Below are positions 35,580 to 44,527 of a DNA stretch of 64,000 nt, piece by piece. This DNA comes from Agrobacterium sp. AGB01 (GTDB lineage Bacteria > Pseudomonadota > Alphaproteobacteria > Rhizobiales > Rhizobiaceae). The translations under genes and the position numbers were made by a program. The notes beneath the pieces are model-generated. The model saw only the letters and a list, made by a program, of their open reading frames with translations, ran no database searches and had not been told where the DNA came from. The DNA lies in contig NZ_JACVAB010000003.1 of NCBI RefSeq assembly GCF_014851585.1, positions 186,001 to 250,000 on the forward strand, in the 5' to 3' direction. Position 1 is the first letter of the stretch. Each line of letters opens with the position of its first letter.

Positions 35580-36625
35580 CAGCTCGTTTCCTTATCCAGC
35601 ACGATTTGCAGCTTCACATCTTCAGGGCGCCCTTCGGCAGCCCGCTCAAAAGCGGCAATCGATTGATCGAAATTATATGTGTCCGAAACGAGCGGCTTTA
35701 GATTGACCTTGCCAGCAGCAATCAGCGCCAGTGCACGGTCAAAGACGTTTGCGTAGCGGAACACGGTCTCGATACGGCACTCACGGGCGCAGGCTGCAGC
35801 AATATCGAAAGGAACCGGCTCCGGCGGTAAACCAACCAGAACGACAGTGCCGCCCGGACGCACGACCTTGAACAGGTCACGTATGGCAGCAGGTGCACCG
35901 GAGCATTCAAACACGATGTCTGCGCCCCAATTTTCTGTCGCCTCATTCACCGCGCTGACAATATCTTTTTCGCGCAGATTGATGCCGGTGATGCCTTCAT
36001 AGGTCTCAGCCAACTTCAGCTTGGTTTCGGACAGGTCCGAAATCAATACGCGCGAGCAACCACCAGCCAGTGCCGCCAGAGCAACCATGATGCCGATGGT
36101 GCCGCAGCCCATGACAACGGCTGTATCGCCGGGCGTGATGTGGGCGCGGGCAGCCGCCTGCATACCAACAGCAAAAGGCTCGACCATCGCACCTTCCGCG
36201 AAGGAAACATTGTCAGCCAGCTTGTAGGTGAAACCGGCAGGATGCACGGTCTCCGGGCACAGAATGCCGTGAACAGGCGGCGTCGCCCAGAAGGTAACGG
36301 CAGGGTCGACGTTATAGATGCCAAGGCGCGATGCACGCGAGATCGGGTCAGGAATGCCAGGTTCCATGCAAACGCGGTCACCGACTTTGAGATGGGTGAC
36401 GTTGGCACCAGCCTCAATAACCGTACCGGCGGCCTCATGACCGAGCACCATTGGCTCGTTGACCACGAAATCACCAATACGACCATGTGTGTAGTAGTGC
36501 ACATCACTGCCGCACACACCAACCGTATGCAGGCGAATACGGACGTCATCCGGTCCCATGGTCTGGGGCAGATCGATATCGCGCAGGTTCAATTCGCCAA
36601 CGCGTTCCAGGACAAGTGCTTTCAT
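35579..36625 (-). CDS. Xylitol/sorbitol-type alcohol dehydrogenase (MDR, zinc)
   Basis: A 348-residue medium-chain dehydrogenase. Catalytic zinc ligands fit C38 ([11 protein letters not shown]), H63 and E64 ([10 protein letters not shown]). The Rossmann motif is [18 protein letters not shown]. The structural-zinc lobe has no Cys quartet: the segment [20 protein letters not shown] replaces it, as in a subgroup of xylitol dehydrogenases. ATG 36625 is chosen over 36667. It is placed between permease and ATPase genes of a polyol transporter, so it probably oxidises the imported polyol. Exact substrate unknown. Confidence 0.85.
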   Translation of the reverse strand: MKALVLERVGELNLRDIDLPQTMGPDDVRIRLHTVGVCGSDVHYYTHGRIGDFVVNEPMVLGHEAAGTVIEAGANVTHLKVGDRVCMEPGIPDPISRASRLGIYNVDPAVTFWATPPVHGILCPETVHPAGFTYKLADNVSFAEGAMVEPFAVGMQAAARAHITPGDTAVVMGCGTIGIMVALAALAGGCSRVLISDLSETKLKLAETYEGITGINLREKDIVSAVNEATENWGADIVFECSGAPAAIRDLFKVVRPGGTVVLVGLPPEPVPFDIAAACARECRIETVFRYANVFDRALALIAAGKVNLKPLVSDTYNFDQSIAAFERAAEGRPEDVKLQIVLDKETS

Positions 36626-36632
36626 TGAATAA

Positions 36633-37451
36633 TCAACCCTGATTTTGTTTTTTCGAGAATGCGGCATTCAGACCGCCCGCCAGCAATCCAAGCAGGATAA
36701 GAGGGGGCAGGGACAAAAGAACGACGGCAGCGTTTAGAATACCCCAGGGCACATTCATGCCGAGCTGGGACATTTCGGATGCGATGATTGGCAAGGTTTT
36801 CGCATTGGATGTGGTAAGCATCATTGCCAAGAGGAACTCATTCCAGACGAGCACGAAAGAAAAGGCGATCGCGCCGAAAATCTGGAACCGGGCAATTGGC
36901 AATGCCACGCGGAAGAATGTCGCATAAGGCCCAAGCCCATCGACCCGGGCCGCTTCTTCGACGTGAATGCTCACACGCTCAAAGGCAGGAACGGACAACC
37001 AGATCGTAATCGACGCTGTAACGATCAGATAGGTTACGATCAGCGACAGGCGTGAATCGTAGAGACCGAGGCCCAGCCAGATCACCAGCATCGGAATAGC
37101 AATCGCGACGGGCGGCAGGAAACGCAGCGACAGAACAAAGAACTGCGCTTCTGCGGTCAGCCGGTTCTTGAAGCGGGCGATCACATAAGCCGCGGGAACG
37201 CCAATGATGGCACCGATCACCACGGCCGACGAGCAGATAATGACCGAGTTGGTCAAAGCCCGTGCCACAGAGCGACGGTTCAACACGTAACTCATATTGT
37301 CCCAGACAGGCTGGAAAAACAGCTTTGGTGTACTGACCAGCAGATCCGCATTGGTTTTGAACGCATTCAGTAGCGTCCAGAGAAGCGGCAGGACGACAAA
37401 CGCCGCAGCAACGATCAGCACCAGCCGAAGGAGAATGGTGGAAATCTTCAT
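36633..37451 (-). CDS. CUT1 sugar ABC transporter, permease 2
   Basis: A 272-residue MalG-type inner-membrane permease. The EAA loop is [27 protein letters not shown], and six hydrophobic helices can be followed (first near [21 protein letters not shown]). It overlaps the upstream permease by four bases (ATGA). Confidence 0.93.
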   Translation of the reverse strand: MKISTILLRLVLIVAAAFVVLPLLWTLLNAFKTNADLLVSTPKLFFQPVWDNMSYVLNRRSVARALTNSVIICSSAVVIGAIIGVPAAYVIARFKNRLTAEAQFFVLSLRFLPPVAIAIPMLVIWLGLGLYDSRLSLIVTYLIVTASITIWLSVPAFERVSIHVEEAARVDGLGPYATFFRVALPIARFQIFGAIAFSFVLVWNEFLLAMMLTTSNAKTLPIIASEMSQLGMNVPWGILNAAVVLLSLPPLILLGLLAGGLNAAFSKKQNQG

Positions 37452-38311
37452 CGGTTCAACCTCTTCCAGGTAAAGGTAAAGGTTACGACTGTCAGCACCA
37501 TCATGATGACCGCCATTGAAGACGCATAGGAAATCTTGCCGGATTCAATAAAGCCTTGCGAATAGGCATACATATCGAGCGTTTCGGTTGAAATGCCCGG
37601 ACCACCTCGGGTCATGACATAGACAAGATCGAAAGAGCGCAAGCTTTCAATCGCTTTCACCAGCAGAAGACTGATCAGTGGCGCCTTCAACATCGGTAAT
37701 GTCACGAAGCGGTGAATTTCCCAACGGCTTGCCTTGTCAATGCGCGCAGCTTCGAGCGGTTGCGGCGGCAGAGATTCCAGCAACTTCAAAATGATAACCG
37801 CGAAGAACAATCCCCATTGCCAAACATCAACGAAGGCAACAGCCAGAAGGGCACCCCAAGGTGTCGAGAGAATATCAGGGGTGCTGCCCGTCAATTCACG
37901 CACCGGCCACGTCAACGCACCGTAAAGCGGATGAAAGCCGAATTTCCAGACGAATGCAGCACAAACGCGCGGCAACAGAACCGGAATGATGAAAAGTAGA
38001 CACAGCACATTGCGCATGCGCGGTCCAGCAGCTTCAAACATCGCAATACCAAGTCCGATGCCTGTCAACATGGTCAAGCTGACGCTGATGACTTCCCATT
38101 TTACCGATACCCAGAGGGCATTGAGAAAACGCGCATCCGAAAAGAGAGCAATGTAATTTGCAAACCAGATGTAGTCGGCCACTGGTTGGGATAGTGTCCG
38201 GTTCTGCAAAGAAATATTGACCGCATAGACCGTGGGCACCAGTGCCAGCACGACCAAGATCAAAAGGGTCGGCCCCAGAAATACATAGGGCAGTGAACGT
38301 CCGCGTCGCAT
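37448..38311 (-). CDS. CUT1 sugar ABC transporter, permease 1
   Basis: A 287-residue MalF-type permease with six helices. The EAA-like loop is EAARIDKASRWEIHRFVTLPMLKAPLI. A longer reading from ATG 38347 is possible, but that codon lies inside the 8-bp GC hairpin at 38338-38359. ATG 38311 (AGGA about 10 bases upstream) begins at MRRGRSLPYVFLGPTLLI, the usual start of the family. It is second in the operon, after the binding protein. Confidence 0.88.
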   Translation of the reverse strand: MRRGRSLPYVFLGPTLLILVVLALVPTVYAVNISLQNRTLSQPVADYIWFANYIALFSDARFLNALWVSVKWEVISVSLTMLTGIGLGIAMFEAAGPRMRNVLCLLFIIPVLLPRVCAAFVWKFGFHPLYGALTWPVRELTGSTPDILSTPWGALLAVAFVDVWQWGLFFAVIILKLLESLPPQPLEAARIDKASRWEIHRFVTLPMLKAPLISLLLVKAIESLRSFDLVYVMTRGGPGISTETLDMYAYSQGFIESGKISYASSMAVIMMVLTVVTFTFTWKRLNR

Positions 38312-38337
38312 CACAGCAGATCCTAGGCTGAAAAGAT

Positions 38338-38359
38338 GGGCGCGCATGAAAGCGCGCCC
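38338..38359 (-). repeat. Intercistronic hairpin between binding protein and permease genes
   Basis: GGGCGCGC (38338-38345) and GCGCGCCC (38352-38359) form a perfect 8-bp stem with the loop ATGAAA. It begins 20 bases after the binding-protein stop on the minus strand. Such hairpins often protect the abundant binding-protein mRNA, as between malE and malF. T-run is absent on the minus strand. Confidence 0.7.
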
Positions 38360-38378
38360 TGTTTTTGATTATGCAGCA

Positions 38379-39626
38379 TCAGAGCTTGCGGGCGAAGGCT
38401 TCAAGTTCGTCCAGAGTGCCCTTGATATCGGTACGGCTGCCGGTGATCAGCTCTTCGAGCATGATGCCCCACTGATTGCCCAGCTCCTGCCAGCGAGCAT
38501 CCTGCCAGAACGTCACCTGCGTGTGCTTGCCGGTCTCTGCCATCGCGTCAGAAAGGTTCTGACCGAATGTCTTGGCATATTCTGCACTCTGGTAGGTGCT
38601 GGTTCTGGTCAACTCACCCGGCTGACCGGCAGCGAGACGGCGAGCTTCCTGTTCCTTGGAGGTCGCCCATGCAACAAACAGACCGGCGCAAGCCTTTTCC
38701 TCATCCGTCGCATTTGCCTTGGAGGCCACTGCGAAACCATGGGCATAACCAGCGCCTGGCAGTGGAGATGGTGGAACGGAGAATGCAACCTTGTCGGCAA
38801 CCTGGCTCTGCGCCTTGTCGACGGACATGCCGCCGAGTGGTGCGGATTCTACCAGGATAGCAACCTTGCCAGCGCGGAAGGCGCCGGTGGATTCATCCCA
38901 CGAACCGGTCTGAGTGCCTGGAGCGGAATATTTGAACAGATCAAGATATGTCTGCGTGGCCTTTACAGCTGCTTCGGAGTTGAATGCAGGCTGACCATCC
39001 TTGAACCATTCACCGCCATTGGCCTTAAACAGTGGCATCCAGCGCCAGACATTGGCACCCGAACCGCGCTGACCACGCAGTGCCGTACCGTAAATGCCAT
39101 TTGCCGGATCGTGCAATTTTTTCACGGCGGCGAGATATTCGTCCCATGTCTTAGGTGGCTGAATGCCAGCCTTTTCGAGCAGGTCGATGCGATAAACCAT
39201 CAGGTCGCCGCCGCCCTGTACCGGTGCAAACCACTGCTTGCCGTCGTAGGTCGCAGCAGCGCGCATACCTGCGTCGAAGTCGTTGTAGTCATATTCAGCC
39301 GGATAAAGGCCATCAAGCGGTACAATCCAGCCGGAAGATGCAAAGAGTGCTAGGTTTGCCTCATCAACGTAATAAACGTTGAAGCTACCAACGGTCGATG
39401 CATCGGCTTGCGACTTGGCGCGGCGGTCATTTTCATTCAGATAGCTGATTTCAAAGCCTGCACCGGACAGCTCCTCGAACTCATCAACATAATCTTCCAG
39501 CAGCGTCAGGCCGTCACGTGGCTGTGCAAGAATACGGACATCCGCGCTGCACTGGGCAGCAAAAGTATTGGACGCAGCAAAAAGCGCAATCGCCGCACAA
39601 CCAGTGCGGAGTAAAGTCTTCAACAT
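38379..39626 (-). CDS. CUT1 sugar ABC transporter, substrate-binding protein
   Basis: A 415-residue extracellular solute-binding protein of family 1. The signal peptide is about 1-23 (CAAIALFAASNTFA). Body features are NVYYVDEANLALFASSGWIVPLDGLY, YDGKQWFAPVQGGGDLMVYRIDLLEKAG, and FRAGKVAILVESAPLGG. ATG 39626 with GGGAGGAAATC is preferred over 39764. It starts the operon, divergent from the AraC regulator. The group resembles polyol/sugar (SmoE-like) binding proteins. Confidence 0.9.
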   Translation of the reverse strand: MLKTLLRTGCAAIALFAASNTFAAQCSADVRILAQPRDGLTLLEDYVDEFEELSGAGFEISYLNENDRRAKSQADASTVGSFNVYYVDEANLALFASSGWIVPLDGLYPAEYDYNDFDAGMRAAATYDGKQWFAPVQGGGDLMVYRIDLLEKAGIQPPKTWDEYLAAVKKLHDPANGIYGTALRGQRGSGANVWRWMPLFKANGGEWFKDGQPAFNSEAAVKATQTYLDLFKYSAPGTQTGSWDESTGAFRAGKVAILVESAPLGGMSVDKAQSQVADKVAFSVPPSPLPGAGYAHGFAVASKANATDEEKACAGLFVAWATSKEQEARRLAAGQPGELTRTSTYQSAEYAKTFGQNLSDAMAETGKHTQVTFWQDARWQELGNQWGIMLEELITGSRTDIKGTLDELEAFARKL

Positions 39627-39762
39627 GATTTCCTCCCTCAGAAGCTGCACTCCTGTACAGCCCACGCGCCTATTTTCGAAAAACATTGGTTGGGAACTAG
39701 TTGGCTTTTTACCGTTAACTGATACTATTTTGACATTATCACGCCAATGATGAGAGATACAC
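39627..39762. promoter_or_regulatory. Divergent promoter region, polyol operon and AraC gene
   Basis: The 136-base gap holds the start of the binding-protein operon (minus) and of the AraC regulator (plus). It should contain the regulator's binding sites. No repeat of the expected form was clear to me. Confidence 0.45.
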
Positions 39763-40701
39763 ATGCGTATATCATCAGATTTTCCCCACTCGGTGTCAGA
39801 TACCTATACTGCGACGCGCGAACAAATCATTCTTCCGGACAACATGTCCTACCTCATCCGGCGGGATGATTATCCCAACCCGATCTGTATCTGGAACTAT
39901 CATCCGGAGTGGGAAATTCATTACATCTCTGACGCTGCGGGTTTTGCTTATGTCGGCGACTATGTCGGCCCGTTCAAACCGGGTCACCTAGTTCTAACCG
40001 GGACCAACCTGCCGCATAACTGGATCACCCCCGGCGCCCCAAGCCTGCCGGGTCGTGACCTCGTTTTGCAATTCGATGCGGATACGTTGATGCAGGCCCG
40101 CGCCATCTGCCCAGAACTCGACGTGCTGCACCGTCTGAAACCGATGTCTCGCAGAGGCATTGAAATTCTAGGGTCGGAAGCCATTGATATTGGAGAGATG
40201 ATTGTTGAATTAAATAGCCGAAAAGGCTCAGTTGGCTTGGGATTGTTTCTAGAAATTCTGAACGCGATCGAAGCTGCACCGCGCAAGCGTGCATTGGCGA
40301 CAGAACATTTCATATCGCTCTATGGCGAGTTATCCGACAAACGCCATCGCCGCATTGACCAGGCAATTCAGATTTTGCAATCCAGACCTGATACACAAAT
40401 GCATGAGGTTGCCGAGACTGTGGGGCTGGACCCTTCGGCATTTTCCCGCGCATTCAGACGACTGACCGGCATGACCTTCTCAACCTATATTCGCTCGGTG
40501 CGTGTGTGGCGCGCCCGTACCTTGCTTGCCGAAACCGAGATGCCGATTACCGACATCTGCTTTGAAGCAGGCTTCAATAACCTGTCCAACTTCAACCGTT
40601 ATTTCCGGATGGAAACAGGGTTGACGCCGCGTGACTACAGGACGGCATCACGCATTCGCAACAAGTCGATCGTGCCTTCACCCGAGATACGGACAAAATA
40701 A
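39763..40701 (+). CDS. AraC-family transcriptional regulator
   Basis: A 312-residue regulator. An N-terminal cupin-like sensor (about 30-130, CIWNYHPEWEIHYISDAAGFAYVGDYVGPFKPGHLVLTG) precedes a C-terminal HTH_18 domain with two helix-turn-helices: MHEVAETVGLDPSAFSRAFRRLTGMTFS and ITDICFEAGFNNLSNFNRYFRMETGLTPRDYR. It is divergent from the polyol transporter and dehydrogenase operon and most likely activates it in response to the transported polyol. Confidence 0.92.
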   Translation: MRISSDFPHSVSDTYTATREQIILPDNMSYLIRRDDYPNPICIWNYHPEWEIHYISDAAGFAYVGDYVGPFKPGHLVLTGTNLPHNWITPGAPSLPGRDLVLQFDADTLMQARAICPELDVLHRLKPMSRRGIEILGSEAIDIGEMIVELNSRKGSVGLGLFLEILNAIEAAPRKRALATEHFISLYGELSDKRHRRIDQAIQILQSRPDTQMHEVAETVGLDPSAFSRAFRRLTGMTFSTYIRSVRVWRARTLLAETEMPITDICFEAGFNNLSNFNRYFRMETGLTPRDYRTASRIRNKSIVPSPEIRTK

Positions 40702-40767
40702 CATCTGGCCCAGAACTTATACGCGGCACAAATTTTTCGTCGAATTATGGGGGTCGCACCTATTTGT

Positions 40768-40781
40768 TGTAACATGCTACA
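40768..40781. promoter_or_regulatory. Candidate TetR operator
   Basis: TGTAACATGCTACA is an imperfect palindrome (6 of 7 pairs match). It lies about 65 bases before the TetR gene, the usual position for an autoregulatory site. No other copy was found. Confidence 0.35.
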
Positions 40782-40845
40782 GAGCATTCAATAGAGAGGG
40801 CAATTCCGATTCCGGGTGCCAGACGGAACGAGAGAGCCAAAATAG

Positions 40846-41574
40846 ATGGCAAAAAAAGCCAAGACTCCAGCGTCATCCAATGGGCCGATCGAGCGTACCG
40901 AGGATCCGCGCGAGCGTATTATTGTCGCAGCACGCGCCGTTTTCATCGAACAGGGCTTCGATCTGGCAACCGTGCGCGAGATCACTCTGCGCGCCGACGT
41001 TAATGTGGCCGCCATCAATTATTACTTCGGCTCCAAGGATGAACTGATCAGCGAAGTGCTGAGTATCATGATGGAGCCCTATACCACTGCGCGTATCGCC
41101 GCACTGGAGGCCTGTCAGAAATCGGCGCATCCAAACCTGCCAACATTGCAGGATGTTGCCGAGGCGCTGGTGCGCCCGATGGTGCAGTTCAGCCGCGATG
41201 CCGTTGGTGACCGTCCGCTGATCCGAATGATCCAGCAGGTTCGCTCGCGTCCAAGAGAAATCACCACACGGTTTTTTTTGCGCCGCGTCGACCCAGCGGT
41301 GTTTCGTTTCATCGATGCCTTCGGTCACGCCGTACCTTCGCTTGAGCGTCGTGACATTTTTTGGCGCTACAATTTTGCCATCGGCTCCGTCATGCAGGTG
41401 TTGACGGATTCAGACCACGCAACCTACCGTCTCAAAAACCTGTCCGGCGGTCTTTGTGACACTGACGATGATGAGCAGATCATCGCGCAACTGACCACAT
41501 TCGTCTGCGCCGGTTTCCTGGCACCAGCTGTCAAAATCACGCAAAAAGACGCAGTCCTCGCTCAGCCGGAATAG
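40846..41574 (+). CDS. TetR-family transcriptional regulator
   Basis: A 242-residue regulator. The N-terminal HTH is DPRERIIVAARAVFIEQGFDLATVREITLRADVNVAAINYYFGSKDELISEVL (about 20-70), with the usual YYFGSK motif. The C-terminal ligand-binding part (about 90-235) is helical and resembles the group often beside catabolic genes. It precedes the DapA-like gene by 132 bases in the same direction, so it probably represses the following operon (41707-50151). Confidence 0.9.
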   Translation: MAKKAKTPASSNGPIERTEDPRERIIVAARAVFIEQGFDLATVREITLRADVNVAAINYYFGSKDELISEVLSIMMEPYTTARIAALEACQKSAHPNLPTLQDVAEALVRPMVQFSRDAVGDRPLIRMIQQVRSRPREITTRFFLRRVDPAVFRFIDAFGHAVPSLERRDIFWRYNFAIGSVMQVLTDSDHATYRLKNLSGGLCDTDDDEQIIAQLTTFVCAGFLAPAVKITQKDAVLAQPE

Positions 41575-41666
41575 TTTTCTATTTCTGATAATATATTGAG
41601 CAAACCATGCTGCATTCATGGGCATTTTGACCATTTATAGTCGTTGACTGAAATGGATTTAAAACT

Positions 41667-41679
41667 ATGTTTGAAACAT
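41667..41679. promoter_or_regulatory. Palindrome upstream of the DapA-like gene
   Basis: ATGTTTGAAACAT is a perfect palindrome around a central G, about 28 bases before the start codon. It is a candidate binding site for the TetR regulator; it differs from the motif at 40768. Confidence 0.35.
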
Positions 41680-41706
41680 TGTTTATTCTCCGATGGAGCA
41701 GCCTCA

Positions 41707-42651
41707 ATGTCCTCAGCAGCCAAGAAAATTACCGGTTCTTTCGTCGCGCTTATCACGCCATTTGATCGCTCTGGCGCTGTCGATATCGGCGCGTTCCGTG
41801 AACTGCTGCAGTTCCATGAGGCCAATGGCACCTCTGCGGTCCTCATCATGGGCTCGACCGGTGAAGTGTCGATGCTGTCGCAGGACGAAAAGCGCAAGAT
41901 CATCGTCGAGACCTCAAAGATGAAGTCCGAGAAGATGCCAATCTTCTTTGGCTGCACGGGCAACAACACCGACACCACAATCGACAACGTCAAGTTCGCC
42001 AAGGATAACGGTGCCGATGGCGCGATCCTCGCCGCCCCAGCCTATATCTGCGCACCAGAAGCCGACATTGAGCGTTACTTCCTTGAGATCGCTGATGCAA
42101 CAGACCTGCCACTTGGCCTTTACAACAACCCGCCACGCGTCAAGAGCGACCTGCATTGGGACCACCTGCTGCGCATCTTCAAGCACCCGAACTACGTCAT
42201 TCACAAAGAATCGACGGCACGTGTTGGTCAGGTTGCCCAAGTTCTCGCGGCACGCCCAGACGTTTCGGTCATGTGCTGCGACAGCCCCAATCTAGGCCTT
42301 GTCGTTCCGACAATGAGCCTCGGCGGCCACGGTACGGCCAACATGGGCGGCAACATTGCGCCTGCCGAAGTGGCCGTCATGTCGCGTCCATGGACCAGCT
42401 ACACCGAAGCCGAAGGTTTCCGCGACAATTACCTGCGCCTGCTTCCGCTGCTGCACTACAACTACTCAGCCATCAACCCGGTTGCCGTAAAGTCGCTTAT
42501 GAAGGCCGTTGGTCTGCCTGCTGGTGAATTGCGCCGTCCGCTGACCGGCCTCGAAGGTGAAGCACTGGCACGCGGCGTTCGCATCGTACAGGAACTTGGC
42601 CTCGACAAGGTGTACGGCTGGAAGATCAACACTGCAGCTCTCGCCGCCTAA
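41707..42651 (+). CDS. DapA/NAL-family Schiff-base aldolase
   Basis: A 314-residue class I aldolase/lyase of the dihydrodipicolinate synthase superfamily. Key residues are present: GSTGE (49-53), the Tyr of LYNNP (139), and the Schiff-base lysine K167 in VIHKEST. The usual pyruvate-derived carboxylate pocket (GSTGE) suggests a pyruvate-type 2-keto acid as product or substrate. ATG 41707 (GGAG upstream) is chosen over 41644. Not the housekeeping DapA, judging by the operon: it lies with an SDR protein and a tricarboxylate transporter, so it probably cleaves or forms a keto-acid intermediate. Confidence 0.85.
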   Translation: MSSAAKKITGSFVALITPFDRSGAVDIGAFRELLQFHEANGTSAVLIMGSTGEVSMLSQDEKRKIIVETSKMKSEKMPIFFGCTGNNTDTTIDNVKFAKDNGADGAILAAPAYICAPEADIERYFLEIADATDLPLGLYNNPPRVKSDLHWDHLLRIFKHPNYVIHKESTARVGQVAQVLAARPDVSVMCCDSPNLGLVVPTMSLGGHGTANMGGNIAPAEVAVMSRPWTSYTEAEGFRDNYLRLLPLLHYNYSAINPVAVKSLMKAVGLPAGELRRPLTGLEGEALARGVRIVQELGLDKVYGWKINTAALAA

Positions 42652-42661
42652 GGAGAGACAG

Positions 42662-43441
42662 ATGGACCTCGGGATTTCTGGCAGAAAAGCTCTCGTCACC
42701 GGCGCAAGCCGTGGCATGGGTAAAGCAGCGGCGATGACGCTTGCACATGAAAATGTGGATTTGACGATTGTTGCCCGCACTGCGGAAACGCTCGAGGAAA
42801 CGGCTGCGGAAATCCGCTCCAAGACCGGCGCCCGCGTCACGACCGTTGCGGCCGACATCACCAGTGCCGAGGGACGGCAAGCCGCGCTCGCTGCATGCCC
42901 CAACCCGGATATTCTGGTCAACAATGCCGATGGGGAATTGCCTGGCGATTTTCGAAACTGGAAACGCGAAGATTGGCTGCGCGGCATGGACCGCATGATG
43001 CTGACGCCGATCGACATGATACGTCTGACTGTCGATGGCATGATGGACAGGGGTTTCGGCCGCATCGTCAATATCGTATCCCGCAGCGTCAAGATCGCAC
43101 AGCCAGAACTTGGCCTGTCGAATGCTGCGCGTTCTGGCTTGGTGGGCTTTGTCGCTGGCCTGGCGCGCCAGACCGTCAGTCACAATGTGACGATCAACAA
43201 TGTTCTTCCCGGAATTATTGCCTCGGATGGCCAGCGCGAGCATGTCAGAGTACTGGCAGAGCAAAGTGGCCGCCCGTTCGATGACATCTGGAAAGAACGG
43301 GCCTCACAGAACCCGGCCGGTCGTTACGGCGATCCGGACGAGATCGGCGCTTATATTGCATTCCTGTGTTCAACGAAGGCCGGTTTTGTTACCGCACAAA
43401 ATCTGCTCGTTGACGGAGGTCAATACCCCGGAACCTACTAG
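42662..43441 (+). CDS. Atypical SDR-family protein
   Basis: A 259-residue short-chain dehydrogenase-like protein. The cofactor motif TGASRGMG (13-20) is intact and NNAD replaces NNAG (87-90). The catalytic YxxxK is missing: aligning KAAL-type residues with RSGL in LSNAARSGL puts Ser153 in place of Tyr and Arg157 in place of Lys. S140/S142 is near the catalytic Ser. It may bind NAD(P) yet act by a different mechanism, or be a binding protein. AAGGAGAGAC precedes ATG 42662, and the gap to the DapA-like gene is 10 bases. Confidence 0.85.
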   Translation: MDLGISGRKALVTGASRGMGKAAAMTLAHENVDLTIVARTAETLEETAAEIRSKTGARVTTVAADITSAEGRQAALAACPNPDILVNNADGELPGDFRNWKREDWLRGMDRMMLTPIDMIRLTVDGMMDRGFGRIVNIVSRSVKIAQPELGLSNAARSGLVGFVAGLARQTVSHNVTINNVLPGIIASDGQREHVRVLAEQSGRPFDDIWKERASQNPAGRYGDPDEIGAYIAFLCSTKAGFVTAQNLLVDGGQYPGTY

Positions 43442-43493
43442 GGTTTCGGCACACCCCATTCTACGGTAGCTGACAAGCCACCGCACTGTTTAA

Positions 43494-43513
43494 CGCTGCG
43501 CATTTCCGCAGCG
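43494..43513 (+). repeat. Hairpin between SDR and tctC genes
   Basis: CGCTGCG (43494-43500) and CGCAGCG (43507-43513) form a perfect 7-bp stem with a CATTTC loop. No T-run follows, so it is more likely an intercistronic stability or attenuation element than a full terminator. Confidence 0.5.
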
Positions 43514-43554
43514 AACGTACATCTGTATCCTGAATTCAGAAGGAGCCACCAGAC

Positions 43555-44526
43555 ATGAAAAATATTGGATCATTGCTTCTTGCCGCATCGCTCGCTGCCA
43601 TCTCCGGTGGCGTTGCCGTTGCACAGGAATTCCCTGCACGCGCAATCAGCATCGTTGTGCCATACCCACCAGGTGGCGCCGTTGACGGTGTAGCCCGCGT
43701 GCTTGCCGCTGAACTGTCTGAATCAACAGGCAAGACATTTGTCGTTGATAACCGCGCCGGTGGTGCAGGTGGTGTTGTTGGCTCCGCAGAAGTCGCCAAG
43801 GCAGAGCCGGATGGCTACACACTGCTTCTCAATGCATCGATCCATGTGGTCACACCGCTGATCAACAAGAACGTGCCGTTTGACGTTCTCAACGACTTCA
43901 CCCACATCGCCGGTATCGCCGCAGGTCCGCTGCTGGTCGTTACACCGACATCCACAAAAGCCAACACTCTCAAGGAGTTCTTTGAAGAAGTGAAGGCTGA
44001 TCCGGAAGGTTTCAACTTCGCAACATCGAGCTACGGCTCTGCTGGCCACCTTGCAGTCGAAGTGCTGAAGGCACAGGCTGGCGTTGATACTGATGTCGTG
44101 ACCTATAAGGGCGCAGGTCCGGCTCTTACCGATCTGATGGGTGGTCAGGTTCAGCTGATGGCTGACCCGATGCTGTCGTCGCTGCCACACGTTAAGGCAG
44201 GTCGCCTGAAGGCTCTGGCTGTTACCAGCCTCAAGCGTTCGGCTCTTGCTCCAGAAATCCCGACCGTTGAAGAAAGTGGCATGCAGCCACTGGACATGGT
44301 GTCCTGGTACGGCGTGTGGGCACCCAAGAACCTTGATCCGAAAGCTACCGAATACCTCGACGCAGCAGTGTCCAAGGTCGTCAACTCCGACAAGTTCAAG
44401 GAAAAACTCACTGTGTTCGGTTTCGAGCCGATGTATAAGAACAGTGCAGACCTGAAAGCTTTCGTTGTCGACGAAACCAAGCGTTATGGCGAAATCGTAG
44501 ATTCGGCTGGCATCAAGGTCGAGTAA
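43555..44526 (+). CDS. tctC: Tripartite tricarboxylate transporter, binding protein TctC
   Basis: A 323-residue periplasmic binding protein of the TctC (Bug) family. The signal peptide is about 1-25 (SLAAISGGVAVAQE). Family motifs are IVVPYPPGGAVDGVARVLA, FVVDNRAGGAGGVVGSAEVAKAEPDGYTLL, and MGGQVQLMADPMLSSLPHVKAGRLKALAV. The ligand is an organic acid or amide-like compound; not the specific identity. AGGAGCC precedes the ATG. Confidence 0.93.
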   Translation: MKNIGSLLLAASLAAISGGVAVAQEFPARAISIVVPYPPGGAVDGVARVLAAELSESTGKTFVVDNRAGGAGGVVGSAEVAKAEPDGYTLLLNASIHVVTPLINKNVPFDVLNDFTHIAGIAAGPLLVVTPTSTKANTLKEFFEEVKADPEGFNFATSSYGSAGHLAVEVLKAQAGVDTDVVTYKGAGPALTDLMGGQVQLMADPMLSSLPHVKAGRLKALAVTSLKRSALAPEIPTVEESGMQPLDMVSWYGVWAPKNLDPKATEYLDAAVSKVVNSDKFKEKLTVFGFEPMYKNSADLKAFVVDETKRYGEIVDSAGIKVE

Positions 44527-44527
44527 A

